A stretch of 64,000 nt of DNA, taken from NCBI RefSeq assembly GCF_000315625.1, contig NW_005434664.1, positions 295,765 to 359,764 of the forward strand. The letters are read 5' to 3'. Within the stretch, counting starts at the first letter, position 1. Each line of letters starts with the position of its first letter. Shown one piece after another: positions 44,001 to 54,783 of this stretch. Made by a program: the position numbers and the translations under genes. The DNA comes from Guillardia theta CCMP2712. Lineage: Eukaryota > Cryptophyceae > Pyrenomonadales > Geminigeraceae. The notes below the pieces were generated by a model. The model had not been told where the DNA came from. It worked only from the letters and a program-made list of their open reading frames with translations, and made no database searches.

Positions 44001-44709
44001 TCGCATAGTTCCGGGAGATACTCTCCGCCTCCTCGAGAAGTTGCTTCATCCTACACTGCCGGTGAGTTCCAACGGCAGCAACACAAACCTGTCACCTGCT
44101 CCTCGACTTCGAAACACTGTGAAACAGCCGCGCAATCTTCGCCGCCTGCTCCTCCTCCTCGCCCGCGGCCTGTCTGGCCAGCATCTCCGACTTGGACTTG
44201 ATCTTCGATAGATCCCGAAGGATCGAGCTCTTAGCAAAAGATCCATTCCAGTCTGCTGCCATTCTCTCCCTCCTAGTTCCCCTGAGGATCAAGATAGCGT
44301 CGCTCGCCGCATGCTTCAAGGTGCCATTGGGAGCAAACGCCTCTTGCAGGCTGTGCATAGTCCGCCACAGCCCCTCCTGCACGGTTGAATTGGACGAGTA
44401 GTTGCTCTTCCAATCTCGGACGATGTGCTGCATGGTGGACTGGGCCTCGTTCATGGCGTTGGCGACATGCTGAGGGCTCCATGCCAAGTAGCCGACGAAC
44501 CTGTCGTCGTCGTTGTCATCGTCGTCGATCATTTCATCGAGCTCGCCGAGCTCCGCATGAACCTGACCCTGGCCCTGGCCATGGAGCCAGCAGGCGATCC
44601 CGAGGAGGAAGAGGAGGAGGAGGAGGAGGAGGAGGAGGGTCTTATGTGCCCTCGCCTTATCGGTAGCCATCATCCTCTTGCCGTGAGACTTATTCCCTCC
44701 ATCTGACAA
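41057..44709 (-). CDS. Membrane-anchored coiled-coil protein, many exons
   Basis: Start at 44709 (MSDGGNKSHGKRMMATDKAR). Residues about 25-41 are a Leu run followed by FLLGIACW, an N-terminal signal anchor whose leucines are encoded by a CTC triplet repeat. An acidic linker (DEMIDDDDNDDD) and a soluble helical region with WSPQHVANAMNEAQSTMQHI follow. Later exons are coiled coil: KLNAKMVASLRQQVEHLKEK (about 43530), REMKRLLSELEDKLKAQQNL (about 43040), ARAVAKELETKKLPFSSELA (about 42210), SYIDHDRQALQEELEQVTML (about 41970). The last exon, KKDGQELQEALEILSRAP, ends SGSGVRIVP at 41057. Architecture parallels the 3.9-6.0 kb protein (anchor plus coil) but without EF-hands. A tether function is inferred. 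The middle exon boundaries are approximate. Confidence 0.6.
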
Positions 44710-44840
44710 CAGGCAAGAGCCGATTCGCTCTCATGCTCGACCGTCCTCACACTCCATTCTTTGCCGGTGAGGTCTCATATTGAATCTTCCTCGTCTCCTT
44801 CTCTCCACTCTCTGCTTCCCTACCCTTGCTTGACATGCAT

Positions 44841-44860
44841 GCCGAAATAGCTCAATGGCA
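44841..44860 (+). other. tRNA 5'-end-like fragment
   Basis: GCCGAAATAGCTCA followed by ATGG resembles the acceptor/D-arm start of eukaryotic tRNA-Phe, including an A-box-like TAGCTCAATGG. No anticodon arm or B box follows, so it is not a tRNA gene; relic or coincidence. Confidence 0.2.
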
Positions 44861-44889
44861 ATGAATGTGTGGGCCTGCCTCGGCCACCC

Positions 44890-45520
44890 TGGCTGCCACC
44901 CGCCGCACAGCGGCACCGTCGCCGCCGACTCGCCCGGCCCGCCCGGGCCGCTGCTGGGCCCGGGGCTAGCCTAGCCTAGTACTGAGGGCCCGGCCGGCTG
45001 CTCAGCGGCCCGGCCCGGGGCGGGCCAGGGCCCGGCGGCAGCATTAGGCTCAGTGACCGGATCATAGCTAAACTTCCGTCACGTTAGCCACTGGCCGCGG
45101 CGGCACTGCTGCTGAGTCACCCGTCAATCAGTCACGCCCCGTGCCAACTTGGGCCAAGTTGCCTACTGAGCTTTTCCGATGATCCGCCGTCATGATCGGC
45201 GGCCCAGATGCGGCGCCGGGCACTACAGTCGCACCGTGGCACTCAGTCACTGACCGCGGCGCCGGTCACGGTCGGAACAAGCCGCCTTCGATTGAGAAGG
45301 GCCGCACATGCCATGACAGACTCGGATAGATCATGCAAGTTGTATTCTACCCGGTGAGAATCTCCGCTCCCGGGGATGTAAAACTTGACTCGCTTAGGCG
45401 GGGGCTCGACTCGTGACGTCACTTTTCGGAGCCCCGGCCCCCGCGGGCCTGACCGTACGCCGCCGCCGGGCCGTCCGTCGCCGCCGCCGGGCTGCACGGC
45501 GCGGCCGCCGAGGTATCTTT
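44890..45520. repeat. GC-rich GGCC/GTGAC-word block
   Basis: Same texture as 7285-8000. It directly precedes a full copy of the dispersed repeat. Confidence 0.6.
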
Positions 45521-45525
45521 ACTGG

Positions 45526-45720
45526 TATCAGTTAAGTTTGGGCCCGGGGGGACAGCACTGTTGGCAGGATGGGTTTTGGTTCTCGCTGTCTTTTCTCTTC
45601 TCGCCGTTTGCCCGGCAGTGTGCGACAGAGTGTCAGGGTCAGGTCAAGGCTCCTCGACTCTCCTGATTGTCCTCGTACTGATTGTTAACTTGACTGTCCT
45701 CGTACTGATTGTTAACTTGC
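45526..45720 (+). repeat. Dispersed repeat family, copy 3
   Basis: Begins TATCAGTTAAGTTTGGGC, contains GGTTCTCGCTGTCTTTTCTC and TTCTCGCCGTTTG, and ends with two tandem copies of TGTCCTCGTACTGATTGTTA. It shares blocks in the same order with 58595-58775 and, inverted, with 12847-12971. Confidence 0.8.
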
Positions 45721-45934
45721 CTACACAATGAGCGGCCGTGGCAGCCTCCGACCGGATGGACTTGGGCCGAGGAGCTTGCCAGGAGGAGACTGACTCGGAA
45801 AGGCTCAGTGGGCCAGTCGCTCTCGTCCATGGGACTTGGCTGCCGCCCTGCTTCCTGCATGAGCAACGGTGAGTGCGACACCGTTATGGTGACCAAGATC
45901 AGAGCCGCAGGATGAAGGGAGTAGATCAGGTCAC

Positions 45935-47683
45935 TCATGGGGAGAGAAGGGGAGAGAGAGTAAGCTGGAGAGAGGAGAGCATACCCATCCTTGCAATGTC
46001 TCTCACAGTCGGCTTGTGCTCTGGCTCCGCACGTTTGGATCGTCGTTGCCCATCTCGCCTCCTCTTGCTCTTGTCCTCCACCTTCTCTGACACCCTGCCC
46101 TCCAACGAGGGCTGAGCCTCCTCCGATGGCCCGCTGCCATCGCCTCCCTGCCTCTCTCCCCCCTCCTCCTCAACATGGGCGCCCCTGCCGTCCGCCCCTT
46201 CGTGATCCGGCATGAACTTCTCGAGCTTGGTCGTCTCCTCCACTTCTCGTCTTGACACAAACCTCATCGGGATCGGCTCCTGCACTCGAGGGCGCACGAA
46301 GTCGGCGCTCAGCCCTGGCTCTTCAGGCTTGGACAGCAGAGATCAGATCACGGGAACGAGCGAGATGCATTCACCTTCTTCCCCGCCCGGCCGTCAAGTT
46401 TCTCCTTGATGGGCTGTGGAACCACCTGAATCAAAGTCAGCATGCACAGTCTGAGATCGACTCTTCCTCTTCCTCCTCCTCACCTTCCTCTCCCGCATGA
46501 CTTGTATCACTGACGACAGAGCGATCGCCTGTTCAGTCGCATGATGCACTCCTCCCCCCCCCTCCTCCCTCTCACCTTCACCCAGTCCTCCACCGTCTCT
46601 GGCAGATCTGCCGTATACACAATCTCATTCACCAGGACCCTCGTGCTGGTAATGCTGAAAAGACCTCCTGTTCGTACAACGAAAGTGTCCGGACTATCTG
46701 TGACCCACCGAAGGTCCTCAGTCAGACTCCACCTCCTCCACCTCCTCCACCTCCTCCACCTCCACCACCTCTACCACCACCACAACCACCTCCTATTCCA
46801 TCACGACCGTACCTTTTGGGCGGAAGCACACGCATCCTTCCAAGGAGATCTTGTCGGCGAGGACGAACTGATTGTATCTCTCTGCGAACTCGTACATGTA
46901 GTTCTCATGCAGCGCACACCATCGCTCCCTCCTCCTCTTCGTGGCCTTGTCGATGCAGCTCATCCAACCATGGATGATCGCTTCATCGTAGAGGCGGTCG
47001 GCAAGACTCTCTACGAAGGGCACGGTAGTGAACGGGATGAGACCAGGCATCCTCCCTGGAGGAATCTCCCCCCCCCTCATCAGGGCCATGCCTGCTTCCA
47101 CGTCATGGCCGTCTTGTCTGCTTAGGATGCTTTCTCGTTCTGGTGGCTCCGTTTTCCCAATGTTGACGGCAACTTTATCGTGCCTGTTCCTTTGTTGGGG
47201 GTTGTTGACGTTTGCAGCATGTTTCTCCTTGTTGAATTGTGTCCCCTGCTTCACTTTATCAAGCTTGCTGCCTTCAAATTCTGGCTTTTCTGGTTTCTTC
47301 GCCATATCATCATATTGTTCTTTCGCATTCTCCTCCTCTTGCTCCTCCTCGTCCTCCTCGTCCTCCTCGTCCTCCTCGTCCTCCTCGTCCTCCTCGTCCC
47401 CGTCCTCGCCGTCGTCATCGTCATCGTCATCGTCTTCGTCTTCGTCTTCGTCATAATCTTCGTCCTCATCATCGTCATCCTCATCTTGTCCACCTTCATT
47501 GTGCGCATTCGTACCATCGTCACTCTTGTGTTCCTTCTCTCGGTCTCCACCTGATCCCTTTCCTAGTTTCTTTGTCCCGTTGCTGTCTCCTCTTCTCTTC
47601 CCCTCCTTCTCCTCCTCTTGCTCGCCCTCCTTCTTCTCCCCCTCCTCCTTCCCTTCCTCTTTCCTGCTGTTGGACTGTCCCAT
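45935..47683 (-). CDS. Probable N-myristoylated PH-domain protein with long acidic linker
   Basis: Start at 47683 gives MGQSNSRKEEG, a good N-myristoylation signal (Gly2, Ser6), so this is preferred to the in-frame ATG at 47716. Residues about 60-120 are almost pure Asp/Glu, encoded by CTC/GTC triplets. A PH-like fold follows: HGWMSCIDKATKRRRERWCA, HENYMYEFAERYNQFVLADK, ISLEGCVCFRP, then in the next exon DSPDTFVVRTGGLFSITSTR and VYTADLPETVEDWVK, then QAIALSSVIQVMRERK. This order (GW at start, RW in strand 2, aromatic FVV, Trp in the C-terminal helix) fits PH. The C-terminal exons (PMRFVSRREVEETTKLEKFM) are charged. The stop is uncertain and could fall in the dispersed repeat (45720-45940). 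Predicted membrane-associated signalling adaptor. Confidence 0.6.
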
Positions 47684-47719
47684 GGCAGGCTCGACGCCCG
47701 ACAGCAAAAGTTTCACTCA

Positions 47720-48100
47720 ACTTTTAGGGAATATTCTACGAAAATAACCCATATTATAGTTAAATTGCTCACTTTTTAACCCAGAAGTGAGCTAATATGC
47801 TCCATGCCGTCGGCCGGGCCGGGCAGCAAACTAACCCTCTTTACTATCGCCCATGGCAGCCAGAGCACTTCCCAGCAACTCCGTCGAATAGCTCGCAAAT
47901 CAGCTAACATGTCTGGGCACTGAAACTTCAACAAATATGCCGGCGAGAGACGGGACTCGGGAGAGACCTGGTCGAGTCAAACGGTAAACACTTCATGGCA
48001 TGACATCTATCACGGAACTCCCAACCGCTTCTGCACCACTACAAGAGCCACAGTTTAATCCTATATTGCTTGTGTTAAGTACCCACACGAGAGAAAAATA
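47720..48100. other. Intergenic, nothing supported
   Basis: AT-richer DNA with a short GGCCGGGCCGGG patch near 47810. No gene or structured element recognised. Confidence 0.4.
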
Positions 48101-48106
48101 ACGCCT

Positions 48107-50580
48107 TTATCGGCACCCTAGGTTTTCTAGGGCGCCGGCAGCGTTTATTGTGACTTCTTGGTTTCCGGAGGACAGGAGGACAACCTGCAACCGCATTTCA
48201 ACAAGCAGGTCAGAAACAGAAGAGGACGATCGAACCAGGTGGGGGATCGCTCCTGATTTCTCGAATTCAGGGCGTGTGAAGCTCGACATGGTGAGGCAGC
48301 GGATGGCACCCGAAGCCTTCGACTGACAGTCCAAGTGGTTCGACTGAGACCAAAGTCATCGACAAGATCACGGTCAACTCAACAACACACCTGGATCATA
48401 CGGATCAGAGGAGGGATACCACCGGCCTCCATGATCCGCTTCCTGTTGTCCTCACGCCCCGCAATACTCCAGATTGTTGCAGCAGCCTTGGCCTGAAAGC
48501 ATGCGCGTCAAACGTTCCAACAAGTGACCGCCTGCATGTCTTTGAAGCACCTGTAGATCTGGCGACCCATTCTGCATCAGAGACACAAGGGGCGGAATGG
48601 CCCCAGCCATAGCGACTGCCTCCTGTGCATCCTCGTCGTTGACTGCCAAGTTATGCAGCGCGCCAGCTGCGTTGCTCTGAACTTCAGCAGTCCTCGACGA
48701 GAGCAACTTGGTGATGAGGGGGATGGCGCCAAGACTCTTGATTTTCTTTTGATTCTCTTCGTCAACCGCAAGGGACTGCAAAGCTCCAGCGGCCTTGGCC
48801 TTCACGTGCCTATCCTTGTCCGAGAGCAGCATCATCAACGCTTCAATGCCACCAGCGGCCGCAACAGTCTTCTTGTTCGCAGCATTTACACACAAGTTCT
48901 GCAATGCTCCAGCAGCGCTCAACTGTGCCTCGCGGACATCTGAGTACAGCATCGCAACTAGCGGTTGGATCGCACCAGCTTGTGCAATTGCAAATTTGTT
49001 CTGTTCATTTGCAGCAAGATTCCACAACGCACCAGCAGCACTGGCTTGCACCATTGGGTCTCCGGGTTGAAGTAGCTTCACCAACGGTCCAATAGCTCCA
49101 TTTTGTGCCATCAGCACTTGTGATCTAGAATCCAAAGCCATTGTCTGCAATTCCATGGCCGCATAAGCTTTTTGATCTGCGTCACCGGTCTCAATCTGGT
49201 TCATGAGTTCCTTGAACTGGTCCGACGAAAAGTCGAGGATTTGAGGAGATTGCATCACGGGCTTCTGCGCTTGCTGCTGCTGCTGCTGCTGCTGCTGCTG
49301 AGTAGATGAAACACTGGGGTGCTCATGACCATCATGTGACTCATCAACGGAGAAGTTGTGTGAAGCGTCGTGCTTGTCATCCTTTGAGTCGTCCAATTTG
49401 CCTGTACCACCCGAAGAAGGTGGTTTCTTCCAGTTGACGCGAGAATGTACTGATGCAAACGAACTCCTATCAACCATGCCAACAGTGTGCACAGTTGAAA
49501 CTGCTTCTGTGGCCGGTAGAAGGATCCCAAGTTTCGTCTTCGGCATAGGAGGCGGGGCATTTTGAGCTGCTTGTTGCCACATCTTCCTCACGTCTGAAAC
49601 GTTGGCACTGCTAGTATCGATACTCTTTGGATCAACGGTTGCCGTGGATGATACCACATCTGCTTGCTTTGGCTTCGACTTGGCGATCGGGTCAGCCCAC
49701 TTTTTGGGTTTGTCCGTGCCAGAGGAGCTGGGTGATCCAATTGAAGTATTGCTGAATTGTTGAGATAATCTCGAGACAGACTCGTTAGAAACTGGCTGCT
49801 GATATGCAGATTCAGAGGTGGGTGGGGAGATTGAATCACTTTGGGTCTGATTGCTGTCTACCTGTAATTGATCAATTCCTGCAGAATCCATTTGAAGATC
49901 AAGTGGCGCTGTTTGAGAGTCGCCATTCGCAGAGAAATCCAACCCATAAGAAGGAAGTTCGCTCCCATATGCCTTGGTAGGATCTTGAACAGCTGGAGCT
50001 GGAGCTAGGCCATCATTGCCGTAATAGCTCGTGTAACCCTGGTTCACGCTTTGTGGCACGTACTCTGCTCCATAGGTATTGAAGGAAGCTGTCGTATCAG
50101 GCACTCTGCCATATTGAGCATCTGATCCATACACAGTCAACCAGTTACCACATCGCCCACCTCTTTCGATGCTAGTTTCATAACAAAATATGGACAGATT
50201 TCAAAACCCCAATATTCAAAATCAATATCGAATGAATCCAGAGCAAGAATTCAAACAAACACATGATTGTACACGGCACGAAAACTGAGATCAATCATGC
50301 GGCCAATGTAACATGCTTGTAGCTTACCCATGCCATACTGAGGTGCACCGTACGCTCCGTAAGTTTGACCCGCAGGGAACTCACCATATGGCTGGCCGGC
50401 TCCTGCGCAGAACAAGAATGTCAGGGGGGCGATTTCTTTATCTGAAAAAATCACCATATTCTGCACCATAACCCCCCGTGCTACCATAGCCATAGCTGGG
50501 GAAGCTAGAGTGAAATGTCAGCGAAACGTTGTTATGGGTCAACATTCAAATTCCAGGTTTCTGAGAGCTGCTCACCTCAT
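48107..50580 (-). CDS. Armadillo-repeat protein with Gly/Tyr-rich N-terminus
   Basis: The start codon at 50580 is split off by an intron after ATGAG and joins SFPSYGYGSTGGYGAEYG, then GAGQPYGEFPAGQTYGAYG, then DAQYGRVPDTTASFNTYGAE. All junctions keep frame. Residues 1 to about 330 are low complexity (Tyr/Gly, Ser, then a ten-Gln run coded by CTG/CAG at about 49277). From about residue 340 at least five ARM repeats follow, with the canonical GAIGPLVKLL, SAAGALWNLAANEQN and SAAGALQNLCVNAANKK patterns. After a splice near 48495-48555, AAATIWSIAGREDNRKRIME and further degenerate repeats end at ENLGCR (48107). ARM arrays bind extended peptides. The vacuolar Vac8/plant ARO-type ARM family is the nearest general resemblance; exact partner unknown. 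Confidence 0.85.
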
Positions 50581-50599
50581 ACTTTCGGCGACGTTTTGT

Positions 50600-51230
50600 T
50601 ACAGTCCAAGAGCTGTGCCAAGGGGTGATCCAAGTCCAGAATGATGGAAACAGGGATAGGAACAAATGGAAGCCTGGAATTATATCAATATTTTAGCTGT
50701 GGGACCATAGACATAAAACTGGCCACAGGGTGTTCGCTAGACACCATCGGCAAGCTTCATCACGCAAGACAAAACAAAACTACAATCTAAGTCTTGTGCA
50801 ACACAATGTGTAACAGAAGGTAAAAGGAGATAAGCGCAAAACAACTCTTGCACTAGGCTGAAAAATTCAAAATCTTCTTAGGCATTTCATAGGTAATGTG
50901 AAGGTACAAGCCACTGCTCATTTTCTAGTTACGGATCTGATGTCACAAAGAAGGGATGATATCAAATAGCATCAGCTTATACAAACTCACAAACTCTACA
51001 AAGACACATCTGTCCTGTCTCCGTCGATCCGATCTCACAAAGGGCAACGTCAAAATCCCCTCATCACACACTACCCCTGCAGACACGGAAGCATGCCGTC
51101 CAGAGTCAGCCTATCTCTTCTACAGCAGCTCGCTATGGACATCTCAGCATTGCACTTTTGCCTGCAGCTATGAAGGCGACTTGCGAGAGCGCTTCGTTGC
51201 CCATAGCTGCATAGGGCGCGGGCGCGGAGG
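50600..51230. other. Upstream flank of the ARM gene, no supported gene
   Basis: Non-repetitive DNA without coherent coding exons on either strand. Confidence 0.4.
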
Positions 51231-52290
51231 AAGGGGTACCCTACAAAGGTCCTAGCTCTTAGCCTACTAAGACCAGCGCTATAGGAAGCGCATAACACGC
51301 TAGCACCACGCTATAGTCCGACGTAGGGGTGTGCTAGGAGTAGGTGCTGCACCTGTTCACCCCCTCAGATGTGTTGCATAAGGAGGGTAGGGTCCATTTA
51401 GAATAATCTGTTGGGGTGGGGGTAAGAGGAAACAGGGGTAGTCAAGGGAAGATTTGAGATTTGGGTGGGTCATTCAATTAAAGATGTGGGGGTGGGCAAG
51501 GAAAAATACTCATGGGGTAGGGTGGGGTCATGTTGAATGTGGGGTCTCCCCATTCAGGATTTGAATTCAGCCATCGATCAAGGGCCCATAATTCACTGAA
51601 ACTTGGGGGTGAGGGGTACTCTTTGGGAAAAATTACCACTTGGGTATCCAAAATTTTCCAGTCAGTGGGGGTTCTAAAAATGGCATATGGAGGGGTCCAC
51701 AAGGAAAAAGGGGGGTATATTGAAAAGAGGGTGGGTGTGTGGTAGCGGGGTACAAGGGCTTCGCTGGTGGTCATAATAGTTGTTGGACTACGACGAAAGT
51801 ATGTTGAAAGGTGGGTGGGGTGCATATTGAGTGGGTGGGGGTACATGACGAGGGGTACAGTTGGTGACATGGGGTAGTGGTATGGTTATCAACAACTCGA
51901 GCTAGGCGATGGTACGGCTCAATCAGGGGGTAGGGGTATACAAACAAATTGACAATGGTGTCATCAACTCAACTATTTCAATTGGCTCTCTAATTGATTT
52001 GTTTATGCCCTCCCTCTTGATGACCCCCGTGCAACCTGTTTGATTCACCCTCAACACATCTCGTACCCACCCCCATTATTGTCGGACCCCCACAGTGACC
52101 CCTACTCCGGAGTGTTCCGATCCCGACCAAAGTACCACAGTTGTCGTCCCTACCCCTGGCCCCCACCCCCTTCCTCAGCACTTGACGCTAGAACGTTCCA
52201 TAGCGGGCCGGGCTTCACTCCCCGGGTCACGGTCTACCCCGGAGTAACATCGGCGGGCCTGGCCCGTAGGTCGGCACCGTGCTAGGAGGC
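51230..52290. repeat. GGGGTA-rich block with short GC-rich end
   Basis: Same texture as 36.7-39.5 kb. 52195-52280 switches to CCCGG-rich sequence, so both intergenic classes abut here as they do at 7.27 kb. Confidence 0.6.
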
Positions 52291-52453
52291 GGTGTGCTAT
52301 AAAAATCACATTTATTGGATAGTATATCATTGAATTTTACAGTGATATCAACAGTAAACTACAAATAATTTCCTTACTGCGTACAATAAACTATAGAATA
52401 CAATTGAGTTTCCCACAGGCAGGCAAGGGGAAAAAAGTTGCCAGGATCTCGCT

Positions 52454-53590
52454 ATGGCCTGCGCCGCTTTCTCGGCCTCGCTCTCCTCCCCCTCGCTGTC
52501 TCGCAACCTCCTAGCCCCTTCCTCGTGGCTGACTCGTCACTCCGTCCATCCTCTGCCCGCATCCCGCCGCCAAAGTCTTCAACAGCCGCTCGCCATGGCG
52601 GATCCCCGGGAGGGAAAGCACGTCAACTCCATGAACAGGTTTCTCCTCCTCCCCGGGTCTTCACGATGATGACGGCGTGTACTGTTGTGCAGATACATGA
52701 GCATCGGACCATCTGATGTCCGCGCAGTGCAAGATCGAGCCGATGGCGTGGCAACATCGTTGGAGTGGAAGAGGACGAAGGTTTGCTGTGTGGCCTTGAT
52801 ATACGATCTGAAGGGCGTGCAACAAGGACGCCTTGCTGAAGCTCATCACGAAGAGGACGAGGGAGAGGCTGCGGACCGATGCTGTTGAGGCCACGCGGGT
52901 AGAGGAAGGGGAGGAAGCGTGTGGAGGGTGAGATGGCGGCCAGGAACATCTCGAGCAGCTGCAGCTCGACATTTCGAGACTGTCGGTCATACACGTTGCG
53001 GGAACAAAAGGTGAGGAGCCGGGGTCGAGGAGGAAACCTTGCTCTGCATCATAGTAGAAGGGGGTGTTCAACGTGCGACACAGGCAAGGGATCGACATGC
53101 AGCATGGTCGAATCCATCTTGAGGTCCAAGGTCAGCCTCCTGCTCCTCCTGTTCCTCCACCCCGCCCCCCCCCCCCTCACCCCCCCAACCCATTCCCCCT
53201 CCCACACGCCCCCGTCACGCTGCACCGCAGGGCTACAGGACTGGCTTGTACACGTCGCCCCATCTCATTGACGTGGGTCCAGGCTGAGCATGCTCGAATA
53301 TGCCATGAGCTGAGAGCAGGTGCGCGAGAGAGTTCGAATCAACGGGGACCCCCTCCCGCATGCGGAGTTCTGCCGGTCAGATAGCGAGGGGTGCATGCTC
53401 GCATGCCAGCTGTGACGTGCTCTTGGGTGCGAAGGTACTTCTGGGAAGTGCACGATGCGCTCAAGATGTTCTCCGACGACGAGCAGAACGAAAGTCAGAT
53501 GCCGGGATACTTCAGGTGCGCGATAAGAGGAGGGAGCGAGGGAGCGAGGCAGGCAGGGATTGAGGGAGGGTGCGGGGGTGCGAGAGAGCA

Positions 53591-53634
<44 letters not shown>

Positions 53635-53650
53635 AGGCAGGCAGGCAGGA

Positions 53651-53683
<33 letters not shown>

Positions 53684-54706
53684 GAGGGATGATGAGCAAA
53701 CAGGTTCCTCACGGTCCTCGCATTCAAGATTTTCCTGACTGAACCCATCGATGTTGCCATCGTTGAAGTTGGTTTGGGGTAAGGAGAACTACATTCACCT
53801 TCTCCTCCTCCTCTTCTTTCTCCTCCCCTTCCTCCTCCTCCTCCTCCTCCTCCTCCTCCTCTGTCCCCTCCCCTCCCCACCACCACCTCCTCCTCCTGCT
53901 TACCATTCCCCTACTACCATTCTTGACTCCTCCTCCGACACCCTCTCCCTGCATTTCTTGCTGAATCTGTTGTTTCTCAAAGTGGGCGGTTTGATGCTAC
54001 CAACATTGTCGCTCCTGTAGCCTGCGGAGTGAGTCTACTCCTCCTTCTCCTTTCGCCTCCTCCTTCTCCACTGCCCTGTCCTCTACTGCACCGTCTCCCC
54101 TCCTCCTCCTCCTCCTCCTCCTCCTCCTCCTCCTCCTCCTCTACCGTGATCGTCATTGACCTCTCTTACTCGATCATATGACTTTGGAATTGCCAAGATA
54201 ACATCCCTGGGCTTTGATCACACCAACGTGCTGGGAAACACGATCGAAGAAATTGCATTTCAGAAAGCAGGTGAGCAAAATTCTCAAACTCCTCCTCCTC
54301 CTGTTCCTCCTTTCCATCCTCCTCCAGCTCCATCCTCCTCCTCTCCATTATCATCATCCTCCTCCTCCTCTCCTGCTCCTCCCCTCCAGCTTTTCATCCT
54401 CCTCTCCATCCTCCTTCTCTCCATCCTCATCCTCCTCAATCAGTGTCGCTGCCAGCGTTTGTTCTGGACCCCAAGCCTGACTCCTTTTTCCTCCCTCCTC
54501 TTCCTCCCTCCTCCTCGAATGTTCGTGAGCTCATTCCTACAGGGATCCTCAAGGTGGAATGTCGCAGTCATTGACGTGCTTTTGACTTGTTTGTCGTCCG
54601 CTGAGCAGCCAGGAGTGCTCAGCTTCACATCTCCGCAACGGCCGAACGCCATGAGGGTCCTGGAGCAGGAGGCGCAGAAGGTTAGCAGAGAGCAGGAGCG
54701 GGAGCG

Positions 54707-54783
<77 letters not shown>

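Noticed and set aside
44841-44915. tRNA-Phe gene
   Set aside because: Only the first 14-19 nt resemble a tRNA; no anticodon stem, T-arm or B box follows.
53265-53886. Cys/Leu/Pro-rich frames on the minus strand
   Set aside because: Shadow of the (GGCA)n and (CTC)n repeats in FPGS introns.
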